Shown here in pieces: positions 1-8,935 of a DNA stretch of 64,000 nucleotides (positions are counted from its first letter, which is position 1; each line of letters starts with the position of its first letter). A program made the translations under genes and the position numbers. Location: the NCBI RefSeq assembly GCF_014652415.1, contig NZ_BMYT01000001.1, forward strand, positions 620,001 through 684,000, in the 5' to 3' direction. This DNA comes from Affinundibacterium macrobrachii. Lineage in GTDB: Bacteria; Pseudomonadota; Gammaproteobacteria; Burkholderiales; Burkholderiaceae_D. Below the pieces are notes generated by a model that worked only from the letters and a program-made list of their open reading frames with translations, had not been told where the DNA came from and made no database searches.

Positions 1-495
1 ACCAGGTTCACAAGTCCAAATTAAATCCGCGTTGTGAAAATCGTCAACAATTGCCAAACCTGCCGCACGTCCAGCTAACACATAATCGCCATAGCTATGT
101 GGTGGCACCCATACCGTTTTTTGCAAAGACGCTAGTTGCGTAGACCTAGCACTACTAGAAGCACTACTAAATGTACTTTGCCCTACCAACATCGAGATAC
201 GAAAAATAAATTCGCTAGCACTAGCCGCAAACAAAATACGCTGGGGCGAAACCTGATGCCAAGTTGCCAATGCGTTACGCAAATGATGGTACTCAGGATC
301 AGGATAACTGGCGCAATCGCTCAAACGAATCTGCGTCAACACTTCTGGGCATGGCCCGAGCGCATTACTATTAGTCGAGAAATCGTAAGCCGGCTTACCC
401 AAAGTATCCGTACCACCGTGCACACGAAGTCGTGATGCTTCACTTTTAGTTTTCGTTTGCATTTGCGTTTGTGGAGCAGATTTCATCAACAACAT
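1..495 (-). CDS. cobC: Threonine-phosphate decarboxylase-like cobalamin protein CobC, partial (3' end beyond window)
   Basis: This PLP-dependent, aspartate-aminotransferase-fold enzyme is expected to supply (R)-1-amino-2-propanol phosphate for the nucleotide loop of cobalamin. The reading frame is open from an ATG at 495 down to position 1, so about 165 N-terminal residues are seen. They carry the family's N-terminal signature HGG, then DFSTNSNALGP, and a YPDPEYHHLR segment, typical of CobC/CobD and related histidinol-phosphate aminotransferase-like enzymes. The active-site lysine lies outside the window. The gene starts 28 bases after cbiB, as the last visible member of the cobalamin operon. 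A second in-frame ATG lies three codons later; the first was chosen. The class is well supported; the name rests partly on the operon context. Confidence 0.85.
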   Translation of the reverse strand, partial: MLLMKSAPQTQMQTKTKSEASRLRVHGGTDTLGKPAYDFSTNSNALGPCPEVLTQIRLSDCASYPDPEYHHLRNALATWHQVSPQRILFAASASEFIFRISMLVGQSTFSSASSSARSTQLASLQKTVWVPPHSYGDYVLAGRAAGLAIVDDFHNADLIWTCEPG

Positions 496-523
496 GATTT
501 CACTTTTTCTCAATTCAATTCAC

Positions 524-1525
524 TCATCGCGACATTAAAAAATACAAAGCCAATAACATCAGCCCAACCAGCGCAAACCACACCAAAATCGCGCGCTCAC
601 AAACCACTATTGCTTTCCCAATATGCTGTGCATTCACATTGGCGCCACACGCATGCAAGACATACACACTAGGTTTTGTGAGCCGTATATTTAGAATCAA
701 CGCGATAGCGCCCATAGGCCAACCGCCATTCGGCGAGGTAGTAGCACTGGCTTCTCGCCAAAGTGCCGCTGATGGTAGCCGTGCAGATCCCACAAACATC
801 AGCAATGCAGTTAGCCTCGCACCGGGCCAAGACAAGACATCGTCAGCACGCGCCGCCCACTTGCCAGCCCAAGTCCATATACGGCCACCGTGCTCGCCGC
901 GATATCCCCACATTGCATCAGCAGTATTCGCAAATCGATACAATAAAATGCCAGGCAAACCAGCCAGAACAAACCACAGCAAAGCAGAAATCACTGAGTC
1001 ATTTAAGTTCTCAGTTAGGGTTTCAATCGCACTCTCGCGCACTTCAATTTCTGATAAATACTGAACATCGCGACTAACCAGACGCGCCAACTGCAACCGT
1101 CCTGCGTCTAAAGAGCTTGTTAGCGCCGACTCCACCGCAACAACTTCGTCTCTTAACATGCGCCAACTAAATAGTGGCTTCAACAAAATACCGAGACACA
1201 AAGCTTGCCAATACCAAGCGAATCGACTCACTACTTGCTCGACTTCGTTTGCAATAAGAACCAAAACCGTCGCAGCGAGCAACCAAAAGAATGCGCCCAA
1301 ACAATAGGCTCGTAACTTCTGCAATGCTCTAAAAGTTTCGGGTATCCCCTTCACTGCAACTGGCGCAATCAGCTTGCCGAAGAAATGCAAATATTGCCCA
1401 ATCCAAACCACGGGATGCCAAGCGGATTTGGGTTCCCCCAAGTAGCGATCGATCAACCATCCCACTAGCAAGGACAACGCGATCACTTGTGCCAACTCAG
1501 GATTTGAATTCAGATGAAGCAACAT
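524..1525 (-). CDS. cbiB: Adenosylcobinamide-phosphate synthase (CbiB/CobD)
   Basis: This integral membrane enzyme attaches the aminopropanol (or aminopropanol phosphate) arm to adenosylcobyric acid. The 333 residues have several hydrophobic segments and the family's motifs: the N-terminal GWLIDRYLGEPKSAWHPVVWIG stretch (about residues 21-42) and the central RDVQYLSEIEVRESAIETLTENLND region (about 153-177). The C-terminal part includes NGGWPMGAIA. Length is normal for the family. It lies between cobO (43 bases upstream) and cobC (28 bases downstream) on the same strand, so these genes very likely share a transcript. Some genomes call this gene cobD; cbiB is used here to avoid confusion with the Salmonella decarboxylase. 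Confidence 0.95.
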   Translation of the reverse strand: MLLHLNSNPELAQVIALSLLVGWLIDRYLGEPKSAWHPVVWIGQYLHFFGKLIAPVAVKGIPETFRALQKLRAYCLGAFFWLLAATVLVLIANEVEQVVSRFAWYWQALCLGILLKPLFSWRMLRDEVVAVESALTSSLDAGRLQLARLVSRDVQYLSEIEVRESAIETLTENLNDSVISALLWFVLAGLPGILLYRFANTADAMWGYRGEHGGRIWTWAGKWAARADDVLSWPGARLTALLMFVGSARLPSAALWREASATTSPNGGWPMGAIALILNIRLTKPSVYVLHACGANVNAQHIGKAIVVCERAILVWFALVGLMLLALYFLMSR

Positions 1526-1568
1526 ATTTCAGATCTTGCTATCAATGCGCATACAAGCTTATGCGAAC

Positions 1569-2138
1569 TCAATCTTCGATACCACGCTGCGCCGGAATCC
1601 CAGCGCGAAACGCATGTTTTATCAAAGTCATTTCGGTTACTGTATCTGCCAATTCGATCAATTCGGGTGGGCAACGACGACCAGTCAACACCACATGCAC
1701 ATCAACTGGGCGAGATCGCAATGTCGCTAAAACATCTTCAAGCGGCAACCAACCATAGATCAATGGATAAGTGATCTCGTCCAAGGTCACCATAAAATAA
1801 TCACCACTCATAATCGCCAGTTTGGCTTTTTCCCAACCATCACGCGCTAGTTGCGCAGAATGCTCTAAATCCTGACTTTTCCAACTAAAGCCATCACCCA
1901 AGCCTTCTACCGATAGACCCAATTGTTCGAACATACGATGTTCACCAAAACGGGCCGTTGGCACCTTCATAAACTGGAAAATTTTGACTGCCTTACCGCG
2001 CCCATGCGCACGCAAGGCGAGACCGAATGCCGCTGTGCTTTTCCCTTTACCATCGCCGGTATTAATGATGACGAGACCTCGGCGTTCGCCCTGAGGTTTT
2101 TCGTATGGTTTTTCTGCTGGTGGTGTTTCAATTTGCAT
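1569..2138 (-). CDS. cobO: Cob(I)yrinic acid a,c-diamide adenosyltransferase (CobO/BtuR type)
   Basis: This is an ATP:corrinoid adenosyltransferase of the CobA/CobO/BtuR family, which adds the 5'-deoxyadenosyl group to reduced corrinoids. The 189 residues contain the family P-loop variant [19 protein letters not shown] (about residues 26-44), the [11 protein letters not shown] motif with its conserved acidic residue (about 117-127), and [17 protein letters not shown] near the C-terminus. Length is typical. It sits 88 bases after btuD and before cbiB in the vitamin B12 operon. Since no corrin-ring genes are seen here, its likely job is adenosylating imported corrinoids before loop assembly. 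Confidence 0.96.
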   Translation of the reverse strand: MQIETPPAEKPYEKPQGERRGLVIINTGDGKGKSTAAFGLALRAHGRGKAVKIFQFMKVPTARFGEHRMFEQLGLSVEGLGDGFSWKSQDLEHSAQLARDGWEKAKLAIMSGDYFMVTLDEITYPLIYGWLPLEDVLATLRSRPVDVHVVLTGRRCPPELIELADTVTEMTLIKHAFRAGIPAQRGIED

Positions 2139-2228
2139 TTATTTTTCTCCATGAATTCATTCATCTACTATCCGCTTGCGATATAAGACAGTTCACAAAC
2201 TAGATACATACTCTGTTCACTTATTTGT

Positions 2229-3020
2229 TCAATTAGGTAGCGCGACCCACTGCCCCGCCACCGGGTGTATCGCAATTCGATGTTCAAATACTTCACACAA
2301 AGCTTGATGGCTTGCGATATCTTCGCAGCGGCCCTGATGCACTAAACGACCATGCTGCATAATCATTAAATAATCAGCTTGCAGCGCAAATGAAATTTCA
2401 TGCAAGACGCTAATCACGGTCTTTCCTTGCGCGACTAATTGCCGGACCAAAGCCATCCAATCCGCTTGATGCGGCGGATCGAGATTTGCTAAAGGTTCGT
2501 CCATCAGCAAAACCTCTGCTTGTACCGCCAAAGCGCGGGCTAGTAAAACACGTTGTCGCTCACCACCAGACAATTGCGCAAGACTACGTTCACGCCATTG
2601 CCAAGCTTGCGTATCACGTAATGCTTGTTCCACTGCAGCATAGTCTTCTGCGCTTGGTGCAGCGAGCCAAGCTTGATGTGGTAAGCGTCCAAGCATAACC
2701 ACATCCCATACGCGCATATCTTCTGCCGCACTTTGACTCTGGCCGAGCCAGGATAAACATCGCGCTTTTTCTCTTCTAGAAATTTGGTCTACCGCTTGCC
2801 CAAGCAACTGAATAGTTCCACCACTTGCCATTAAGCCTGCCAAGGCTTTGAGCAATGTGGATTTTCCGGCTCCATTTGGGCCGACGATACTAGTCCACGA
2901 TGCTCGCGGAATTTGTACGCTAAGATCACGCAATATGAGTGCGTCATCTAGCACAGCACTAAGGTGTTGGGTTTGAATCGCGATTCCACTGACGCTAGGT
3001 CGGTCTAGAATCATGCTCAT
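2229..3020 (-). CDS. btuD: Cobalamin ABC transporter ATP-binding protein
   Basis: This is the cytoplasmic ATPase of a FecCD/BtuCD-type importer. The 263 residues show a Walker A GPNGAGKSTLLKAL (about residue 48), the signature LSGGERQRVLLARALA, and a Walker B VLLMDEPLANLDPPHQ followed by the switch histidine in VLHEISFA. The start overlaps the btuC stop by four bases (ATGA), indicating translational coupling. The neighbouring substrate-binding protein, permease and TonB receptor, all downstream of a cobalamin riboswitch, point to vitamin B12 rather than iron siderophores, although the ATPase alone would not decide this. Confidence 0.93.
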   Translation of the reverse strand: MSMILDRPSVSGIAIQTQHLSAVLDDALILRDLSVQIPRASWTSIVGPNGAGKSTLLKALAGLMASGGTIQLLGQAVDQISRREKARCLSWLGQSQSAAEDMRVWDVVMLGRLPHQAWLAAPSAEDYAAVEQALRDTQAWQWRERSLAQLSGGERQRVLLARALAVQAEVLLMDEPLANLDPPHQADWMALVRQLVAQGKTVISVLHEISFALQADYLMIMQHGRLVHQGRCEDIASHQALCEVFEHRIAIHPVAGQWVALPN

Positions 3021-4096
3021 TGCCCCTCCAATCGACGCTGTTTATGCATCAGCCGCAATAAGTACGCACCACCCAAAATCGCAGTCACAACCCCTACTGG
3101 CAACTCTTGTGGTGCAATCATCCAACGACTGAGAATGTCGGCAGCACTCAGCAATACTCCGCCCGCTAAGCTCGACAAAACAATCAAGCCTGCATGCGTC
3201 GTTTTCATTACAGATCGCACCAAGTGCGGTGCCGCCAAACCAACAAAAACAATCAAGCCAGTCTGTGCAACCGCAGTCCCTGCACTCAAAGCAATAATTA
3301 AAACCAATGCCATCCGCATTTGCGATAAGGGCAAACCAAGACTACGTGCAGTTGATTCTCCCAGTGACAAGCCATCCAAAACCTGACTAAGCGCGACACT
3401 GACTAACAAACATATGCCACCCACAATCAGCATCACGGCGCAGCTTGACCATCCGACATAGCCAGTGCTACCCAGCATAAACGCCTGCATCGCTTGCACT
3501 ATGTCTGGTCGCAGCATCGTGACTAGCGAACCGATCGCCGCTAACACGACACCGACGATCACGCCAGCCAATAACAAACGCAAAGTATGTTGAACGCCGC
3601 GCGCGAGTAACAAGGTCAAGAACACCGCTAACACCGCACCACAAAAAGCAGCACCAGTTAGTCCCATCCTCACCACCCATGCGGTCGCAAACGGAGATCC
3701 GCCAAAAGCCACCAAGGCAGTCGCGACACCAAGTGATGCACCTGATGCGCTGCCGAGCAAATAAGGATCAGCCAAGGGATTACGAAATAAACCTTGCGCT
3801 ACTGCTCCAGATAAACCAAGCAATGCGCCTGCCGCCCAAGCACCCAAGGTACGTGGCAAACGGATATCCCAAACAATTTGCATCGCTAGAGATTGCTGCC
3901 ACATGCTTAAAAGACTTTCCCAGCCGTTGCTACCTACACCGAGACCAAGCACGATGAGCGCAATACTAAGAACGATCAAACTGATCAACAACAAGCCAAA
4001 TTTGCCACGCTGACGCGGCACAACTACCGAAGGACTATCGAGTTTGGCTTGAATATCAAATCCGGTCGCCATCGCGCTGCCACTAATCGGTGTCAT
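3017..4096 (-). CDS. btuC: Cobalamin ABC transporter permease (FecCD family)
   Basis: This is the inner-membrane permease of the vitamin B12 importer. The 359 residues contain about ten hydrophobic segments and FecCD hallmarks: WDIRLPRTLGAWAAGALLGLSGAVAQGLFRNPLADPYLLGSASGA split over the N-terminal third, then GLAAPHLVR (about residue 290) and the C-terminal ILSRWMIAPQELPVGVVTAILGG region. The N-terminus is about 25 residues longer than usual before the first membrane segment. It overlaps btuF and btuD by four bases on either side, so the three transporter genes are translationally coupled. Confidence 0.94.
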   Translation of the reverse strand: MTPISGSAMATGFDIQAKLDSPSVVVPRQRGKFGLLLISLIVLSIALIVLGLGVGSNGWESLLSMWQQSLAMQIVWDIRLPRTLGAWAAGALLGLSGAVAQGLFRNPLADPYLLGSASGASLGVATALVAFGGSPFATAWVVRMGLTGAAFCGAVLAVFLTLLLARGVQHTLRLLLAGVIVGVVLAAIGSLVTMLRPDIVQAMQAFMLGSTGYVGWSSCAVMLIVGGICLLVSVALSQVLDGLSLGESTARSLGLPLSQMRMALVLIIALSAGTAVAQTGLIVFVGLAAPHLVRSVMKTTHAGLIVLSSLAGGVLLSAADILSRWMIAPQELPVGVVTAILGGAYLLRLMHKQRRLEGQ

Positions 4097-5061
4097 ATTG
4101 TCTTACCCGAATCTCGGCTTGATACATTGCTTGATTCTTTGCTCGGTTCTTTGCCAGCTTCATTCGTCGAGACTTTGCTCCTCAAACACTTTGCCATAAT
4201 CGCCGCCGCCTCCGCCATGCGGGGGCCTGGACGCACTAGCACATCAGATTCCGCTGCCGAATAAACACAGACACGATTCTCGCGTAGCGCTTGAATACTC
4301 GACCATCCAGGACGTGTAGGCAAAGAGGCGTAACCTCGCTCACTCACCATGATCAAATCGGGATTTGCTCGCACTATGTATTCGGGATTCAATTTAGGAA
4401 ATGGACCTTGATTTGCCGGAACAATATTTCCAACACCGAGCCGCGTTAACGTCTCTCCAATAAAACTACTCGCCCCAGCCGCATGCGGCGCCGTGCTTAC
4501 CTCAAAATAAACTCGCCAATTTTTGACCGAACTCGGCAAAGTCTTTGCTGCGGCTGTGATGCCAGCGTCCATCTCACGCCAGATTTTTTCAACATTTGGC
4601 ACTTCCAATAATTGTCCTAGCTTTAGCAAAATACGATGTACATCCGCTTGACTATCTGGATTCATCGCTAGCACTTTGATCCCGAGCGCCTGCAAACGCT
4701 CGGCAGCGCGTGTTGAAGTTGACATCAACACGACATCGGGCTTTAACGCCGCAATCGCTTCAATGCCAGGATCAAGACTGCCACCGACCTGCGGTAAGCT
4801 ACGAACACTACTTGGAAAATTCGAATATCGATCAACACCAACCAAACGCGCACAATGACCTAGGGCGCAAACGGACTCAGTTAATGAGGGCAACACACTA
4901 ACAATGCGTTGTGGCGCCTGTTTGAAATACACAGTCACTTGTCTATCGTCGGTGATCTCGATCGCCTGAACTACATTCATGATGCAGAGAATCAAGAGTA
5001 ATAAAATTAAAAGCGAAAAGCTGCGCTCAAAAAGTCGCTTCGAAAACAAATTCATCCTCAT
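4093..5061 (-). CDS. btuF: Cobalamin-binding periplasmic protein (BtuF-like)
   Basis: This is a cluster-A-type substrate-binding protein of the BtuF/TroA group. The 322 residues begin with a basic, hydrophobic export signal (to about residue 33). Family motifs follow: RIVSVLPSLTESVCALG and LVGVDRYSNFPSSV, then LPQVGGSLDPGIEAIAALKPDVVLMS and the AAGASSFIGETLTRLGVGNIV region. The C-terminus carries a Lys/Ser-rich tail after the last helix (about residue 295 on). The start follows the cobU stop directly and a second ATG lies two codons in. It is expected to carry B12 from BtuB to BtuCD. Confidence 0.92.
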   Translation of the reverse strand: MRMNLFSKRLFERSFSLLILLLLILCIMNVVQAIEITDDRQVTVYFKQAPQRIVSVLPSLTESVCALGHCARLVGVDRYSNFPSSVRSLPQVGGSLDPGIEAIAALKPDVVLMSTSTRAAERLQALGIKVLAMNPDSQADVHRILLKLGQLLEVPNVEKIWREMDAGITAAAKTLPSSVKNWRVYFEVSTAPHAAGASSFIGETLTRLGVGNIVPANQGPFPKLNPEYIVRANPDLIMVSERGYASLPTRPGWSSIQALRENRVCVYSAAESDVLVRPGPRMAEAAAIMAKCLRSKVSTNEAGKEPSKESSNVSSRDSGKTI

Positions 5062-5685
5062 TTATCGCCCCTCTTTATTTTTTAAACACAGCGGTATGCC
5101 GGCTGCCATTAAACTGACTCGATCAACAGTTGCTGCCAAAGCTTGATTCAATTTGCCAAGTTGATCGACGTAGGAGCGCACTTCGCGCCCCATTGGAATA
5201 ACGCCCAAGCCGATTTCATTACTGACAATAACCACAGGGCCGCGCGCCGTTTGCACTGCATCAAGCAAATCCGCAATCACTTCCTTCATCACATTCATAT
5301 CGATAGCAACTTGATCTATCGGCATCAAACAATTGGTCAACCACAATGTCAGGCAATCAAGCACAATCAAGCAATCTGCTTGACTATGCGTACGAATCGC
5401 AGCGGCGACAGCGATTGGCTCTTCTATCGTAAGCATAGTCGGTAAGCGCGCAGCGCGATCTGCCTGATGTCGCACTATCCGCGCTCGCATCTCATCGTCC
5501 CAAGCTTGAGCAGTTGCGATAAAAGTCGCATGATGATCTGCGTTTGCTTGCAACCAACTCCATGCCAACATTTCGGCACGCGCTGATTTACCACTCTTCT
5601 GCCCGCCCAAGATCAACTCAGAGCGGGCAATCGACAGATTGGTACTTACGCCGGCGCTCATGCCCGCACTCGGGTCCACGCTCAC
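5062..5685 (-). CDS. cobU: Adenosylcobinamide kinase / guanylyltransferase
   Basis: CobU phosphorylates adenosylcobinamide and transfers GMP, activating it for loop assembly. The 207 residues hold the P-loop GGQKSGKSARAEMLA (about residues 27-41). They also have the RIVRHQADRA region that carries the guanylylated histidine in this family, the VLDCLTLWLTN motif, and VIVSNEIGLGVIPMGREVR. The start is taken as a GTG right after the btuB stop codon (TAG then GTG). An ATG eight codons later (5661) is a real alternative, as the first residues are not conserved-looking. The protein sits between btuB and btuF, linking salvage directly to uptake. Confidence 0.94.
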   Translation of the reverse strand: MSVDPSAGMSAGVSTNLSIARSELILGGQKSGKSARAEMLAWSWLQANADHHATFIATAQAWDDEMRARIVRHQADRAARLPTMLTIEEPIAVAAAIRTHSQADCLIVLDCLTLWLTNCLMPIDQVAIDMNVMKEVIADLLDAVQTARGPVVIVSNEIGLGVIPMGREVRSYVDQLGKLNQALAATVDRVSLMAAGIPLCLKNKEGR

Positions 5686-7575
5686 CTAGTATTTCCAAGA
5701 CAAAGAAGCAAACGCATTACGTCCTAACGTGGAATAATTATTCGCTAACACGTAACGGCTATTGTTCAAATTATTAATTCGCAACAACAACGCCCACTGT
5801 GAATTGATTTGCCAATTCAAACCAACATTCAGCAAACTATATGCGGCCAATTTGTCGCGGCCAGTAAAGCTCAAATTATTGTCCTCACGATCACTAGAAA
5901 ACTTCAATTCGGTGAACAAAGACAGCTCGGATAGTTGATGCTGCAAACGGAAATTTGCTACATGACGTGCGATCCGTAATAGACGTAGATTATTTGGTTG
6001 CGTACGCGGATCGGCATAATCATAGGAAGCGCTGATTTGACTAGCGCCGAACTGCCAACCGCCATGCAAGCTGACTCCACGCAATTCCGCCAATGCACTT
6101 TGCAAATTCGTGGATGGAGTGATAAACCCGCGGATATCGTTTTGATACACGGTCGCTTCAAAATTCAAATGTCCTTCGCGATATTTCAAACCAAGTTCAT
6201 TCGACCGATTTTGTTGAGGTGTCAAAGTTGGGTTACCAAAGCCGGGGTAATACAATTGATTAAAACTAGGAGCCTGAAAACTCGTGCCAGCACTCAATAC
6301 CGCACGCCAAGCTGGGTTCAATTGATATCCGCCTGATAAAGACCAATTGGTGAAGGAACCAAATTGTGAGTTGTGGTCACTACGCAATACCGCCAAGGCA
6401 CTCCAATCTTCGGCGCGCAAGGCGTATGACAGCATCACACCACGTAAGTCTCTCGCTTTGACAGCATAATTCATACTACTATCGACTTCCTCGCGGCGCT
6501 CTTCAAGCGCAAATGACAACACATCCTGTCCAAGCGAAAAATCATTCTGCCAACTAGCGTGACGACGATCTGTATTGAATTTACCGCTACCACCAAATGC
6601 GCCATCCGTACTACGGAAATACTTCGTCACTGATTGATCTTCGGCAGTACCAAGTAATAGCGTTGACTTCCAGTTCGGCAACCATTGCGCTTGCCACTGA
6701 GCCGATAAATTATTTAAGGTGGAATACGCGCGCGCGTCTGTATTTGCTTTAGTCAGTTTCAAAGGATTTGGCGATGCGGCGCCATCAAATTGATAGTCGG
6801 TATCGCTGTGCAATATGCCCACACTAACTTGATGTTGCGGTGACAGTTGATAACGTAATTTCGCATCCACACTACTCGCTTGAAATCCATCGCGATCCGG
6901 ATTAAACGCCGAGGATAAAGGATTGACCAAAACTGAAATGCCGTCCGCGCGCTCACGAGACCAACCAAGGCTATACCCCAAGTCGCTCGCACTACCGCGT
7001 AGCGCAACACTCGCTTGCCGCTGTCCATCGCCACCAATACCAACATTTGCGGTGTACACTGGTTTGCGCTCAGGTTCACGTGTAATGATTTGTATCACGC
7101 CACCGACCGCATCAGCACCGTACAAAGCTGATGCCGCACCACGCAATACTTCAATACGTTCAATTCTATCCAGCGGAATATTTTCTAAGGCTGGTGTTCC
7201 CGATGTCGCCGAGCCGATACGTACGCCATCCAATAAAATCACTGTCTGCGAAGACGTCGCACCGCGCAAGAATACGCCACTCGATGAGCGATAACTACCA
7301 TTGCGAGAAATCTGTATACCCGGCAAATTCGCCAATACGTCGAGTAAAGAACTTTGACCTGCTAGATCAAGCTCGGATCGATCAAGCACCGTTACATCAG
7401 CTATCACATCCGTTAATTTAGTCGGGATACGATTTGCCGTAATTACCACATCCTGCAAAGCAGGCGTCGTAGCTGTTTGTGCGTTTGCAGAATTTATTAC
7501 AAATCCTACAGTCGAAGCGGCACAGGCAACACAGATTCCTGCACGTGAAGTCAACAACAAAGCAAAATTTTTCAT
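5686..7575 (-). CDS. btuB: TonB-dependent vitamin B12 outer-membrane receptor
   Basis: This is a 22-strand TonB-dependent receptor of 629 residues. A signal peptide ends near the ANAQ site (about residue 32). It is followed by a TonB box (DVVITANR), the plug domain with LANLPGIQISRNG, RGATSSQTVILLDGVRIG and RIEVLRGAASALYGADAVGGVIQIITR, and a long beta-barrel that ends in the aromatic sequence SLSWKY, as expected for BAM-dependent insertion. Length matches BtuB. It is the first gene after the cobalamin riboswitch and abuts cobU, so it should be repressed when adenosylcobalamin is plentiful. Confidence 0.95.
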   Translation of the reverse strand: MKNFALLLTSRAGICVACAASTVGFVINSANAQTATTPALQDVVITANRIPTKLTDVIADVTVLDRSELDLAGQSSLLDVLANLPGIQISRNGSYRSSSGVFLRGATSSQTVILLDGVRIGSATSGTPALENIPLDRIERIEVLRGAASALYGADAVGGVIQIITREPERKPVYTANVGIGGDGQRQASVALRGSASDLGYSLGWSRERADGISVLVNPLSSAFNPDRDGFQASSVDAKLRYQLSPQHQVSVGILHSDTDYQFDGAASPNPLKLTKANTDARAYSTLNNLSAQWQAQWLPNWKSTLLLGTAEDQSVTKYFRSTDGAFGGSGKFNTDRRHASWQNDFSLGQDVLSFALEERREEVDSSMNYAVKARDLRGVMLSYALRAEDWSALAVLRSDHNSQFGSFTNWSLSGGYQLNPAWRAVLSAGTSFQAPSFNQLYYPGFGNPTLTPQQNRSNELGLKYREGHLNFEATVYQNDIRGFITPSTNLQSALAELRGVSLHGGWQFGASQISASYDYADPRTQPNNLRLLRIARHVANFRLQHQLSELSLFTELKFSSDREDNNLSFTGRDKLAAYSLLNVGLNWQINSQWALLLRINNLNNSRYVLANNYSTLGRNAFASLSWKY

Positions 7576-7825
7576 GGAACATCATTAGTGAAAAATCTTC
7601 GACTTTTAAACAATCAGACATCGTCGCAGCCGCAAACCGCTTGCGTTCACGACATAGACAAATTGCGCTAAGCAAATTGATAGGCTTATACCTGCCAAAG
7701 CTTTTAGCAATACTTTTAGATCAGATTGTGAAATTGAAGATTTCGATCAGCTCTCTCTGTCATCCCCGACAGAAAGCAAGCAAAACACGCGATGTCTAGC
7801 AAAGCTATCGACATCGCAACCTTGT

Positions 7826-8034
7826 TGGCCGGTATCCGGGCTGGCGGAGACTACCTCTGTCGCCTTCCCAGATGCTTGTTCAAGGCGTCCAGTGGCTTGT
7901 GTGACAGAAGCGGAGTCGATTAGGACTCGTCCGCTTGACCGTTGCGGGGGCAGCGCAGGTGAGCATTTTGCAAATACAAAACACCTCCTGCTTCCCGTTG
8001 AACTGCGAAATGTGAACCATGTCGCGAGCACCAA
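7826..8034 (-). promoter_or_regulatory. Cobalamin (adenosylcobalamin) riboswitch
   Basis: Read on the minus strand, this leader shows the hallmarks of the cobalamin aptamer in order: a 5' GGTGCTCGCGA arm, AACGGGAAGCAGG, the near-invariant B12 box core CTGCCCCCGCAACGGT, GCCACTGG, GGGAAGGCG, and the 3' block AGCCCGGATACCGGCC. It ends about 250 bases before the btuB start, leaving room for an expression platform. An open frame that crosses it is a by-product of its high GC. The limits are approximate to about ten bases. Confidence 0.96.
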
Positions 8035-8100
8035 CATGAATATTCTAACAGCTTACATTTATTTTTTATACGGCTAATTTTTGATGAATGAACATTCAAC

Positions 8101-8126
8101 TAAAAAAAAGGAAGAGCTTTCCTTTT
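8101..8126 (-). terminator. Possible second terminator between ssrS and btuB leader
   Basis: On the minus strand a short hairpin (AAAGGAA / TTCCTTT with an AGCTC loop) runs straight into eight T residues. It would catch read-through from the 6S RNA side before the btuB leader. The stem is short and AT-rich, so confidence is moderate. Directly beside it (about 8125-8148) a second AT-rich inverted repeat, TTCTTGA / TCAAGAA, is visible without an obvious role. Confidence 0.45.
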
Positions 8127-8296
8127 CTTGACTTAAATTAACTCAAGAAAAAATCACTTTACAAGGTAGGATCAAAATTCGAAATGTCAAAAAAACCTTG
8201 CGTTACTTGGGTTAATTGCGTTGATTGCGGTATCGCTAGCAGCTAAATTTAATTCAAATTTTTCTTGGCTTATTTATTTAAATACGACAGGCAAAT

Positions 8297-8336
8297 AAAA
8301 AAGCACTAATCGCCAAAAACGATTAGTGCTTTTTAA
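8297..8336 (-). terminator. Rho-independent terminator downstream of 6S RNA
   Basis: A perfect 14-base stem (AAAAGCACTAATCG / CGATTAGTGCTTTT) with a 7-base loop has A and T tracts on both sides and could work in both directions. It begins just beyond the 3' end of the predicted 6S RNA and most likely ends zapB-zapA-ssrS transcription. Confidence 0.85.
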
Positions 8337-8341
8337 AAAAA

Positions 8342-8518
8342 TTAGTTCCCACCTGTGCCGCTATGCCGGCATCCTGAACCCGGCGGTTCAAGTCGGCCAT
8401 GGTCAGTTCAAATCGGGTTCATCGGACATAAGCGACGCTCACGCCATTGAACAATTTCCACAGCCTATGCACATAAATGGTTCAAGGAATATATGGCACT
8501 GGCGAACACGGTAGGAGT
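8342..8518 (-). ncRNA. ssrS: 6S RNA
   Basis: 6S RNA binds the sigma-70 RNA polymerase holoenzyme and lowers housekeeping transcription in stationary phase. On the minus strand the segment has the conserved 5' block GTGTTCGCCAGTGCC followed by CCTTGAACC. The 3' half has TTGAACCGCCGGGTTCA, GATGCCGGCATAGCGGCAC and the closing GGTGGGAACTAA. The two ends pair (TCCTACC with GGTGGGA), giving the long interrupted hairpin typical of 6S. Size (about 177 nt), the position right after zapA, and the strong terminator 5 bases beyond the 3' end fit the family. Ends are approximate. Confidence 0.9.
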
Positions 8519-8608
8519 TTGTAGTTTACTCCTTCCTCAAAAAAATCACATCAATTTTCTGCAAATTTTTTTGGGTGTTTTGATTGTATTAAACAATAAG
8601 GAGGAAAT

Positions 8609-8935
8609 TTAAAATAGATTTTCTTGCGGTGTTAAAACTTGATCAATCGTGTCGTTCATACTTTGTATTTTTTGTTTTACTTCACCGATACTCATTCCGG
8701 ATAATGGACCATCATGCGCTTTGGTCGACAACAAATCTGCTGCCATACTTAATGCTGCCATTACAGCAATACGGTCAGTACCTTTTACTTTAGACGCATC
8801 ACGAATTGCGCACATTTTTTCATTCAGATAAGAAGCTGCCTCGCGCAATGCGCGGTCTTCACCTTCCTTGCAGGCTAATTTATAAGATAAGCCCATGATA
8901 TTGACATCAATCTGAATCGATTTTGGCTCACTCAT
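8609..8935 (-). CDS. zapA: Cell division protein ZapA
   Basis: ZapA promotes bundling of FtsZ protofilaments at midcell. The 108 residues match the family in length and pattern: an N-terminal beta part with IDVNIMGLSYKLACKEGEDRALREAASYLN, then DRIAVMAALSMAADLL, then a C-terminal coiled-coil helix (MNDTIDQVL). The start overlaps the upstream zapB-like gene by four bases (ATGA). The 6S RNA gene follows downstream, the order seen in many proteobacteria. Confidence 0.95.
   Translation of the reverse strand: MSEPKSIQIDVNIMGLSYKLACKEGEDRALREAASYLNEKMCAIRDASKVKGTDRIAVMAALSMAADLLSTKAHDGPLSGMSIGEVKQKIQSMNDTIDQVLTPQENLF

Noticed and set aside
136-435. Plus-strand frame at the left edge
   Set aside because: It is antisense to the cobC coding region, whose translation shows clear family motifs.
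7747-8037. Open frame of 96 codons on the minus strand upstream of btuB
   Set aside because: It coincides with the cobalamin riboswitch; the conserved RNA blocks explain the sequence and the peptide has no family character.
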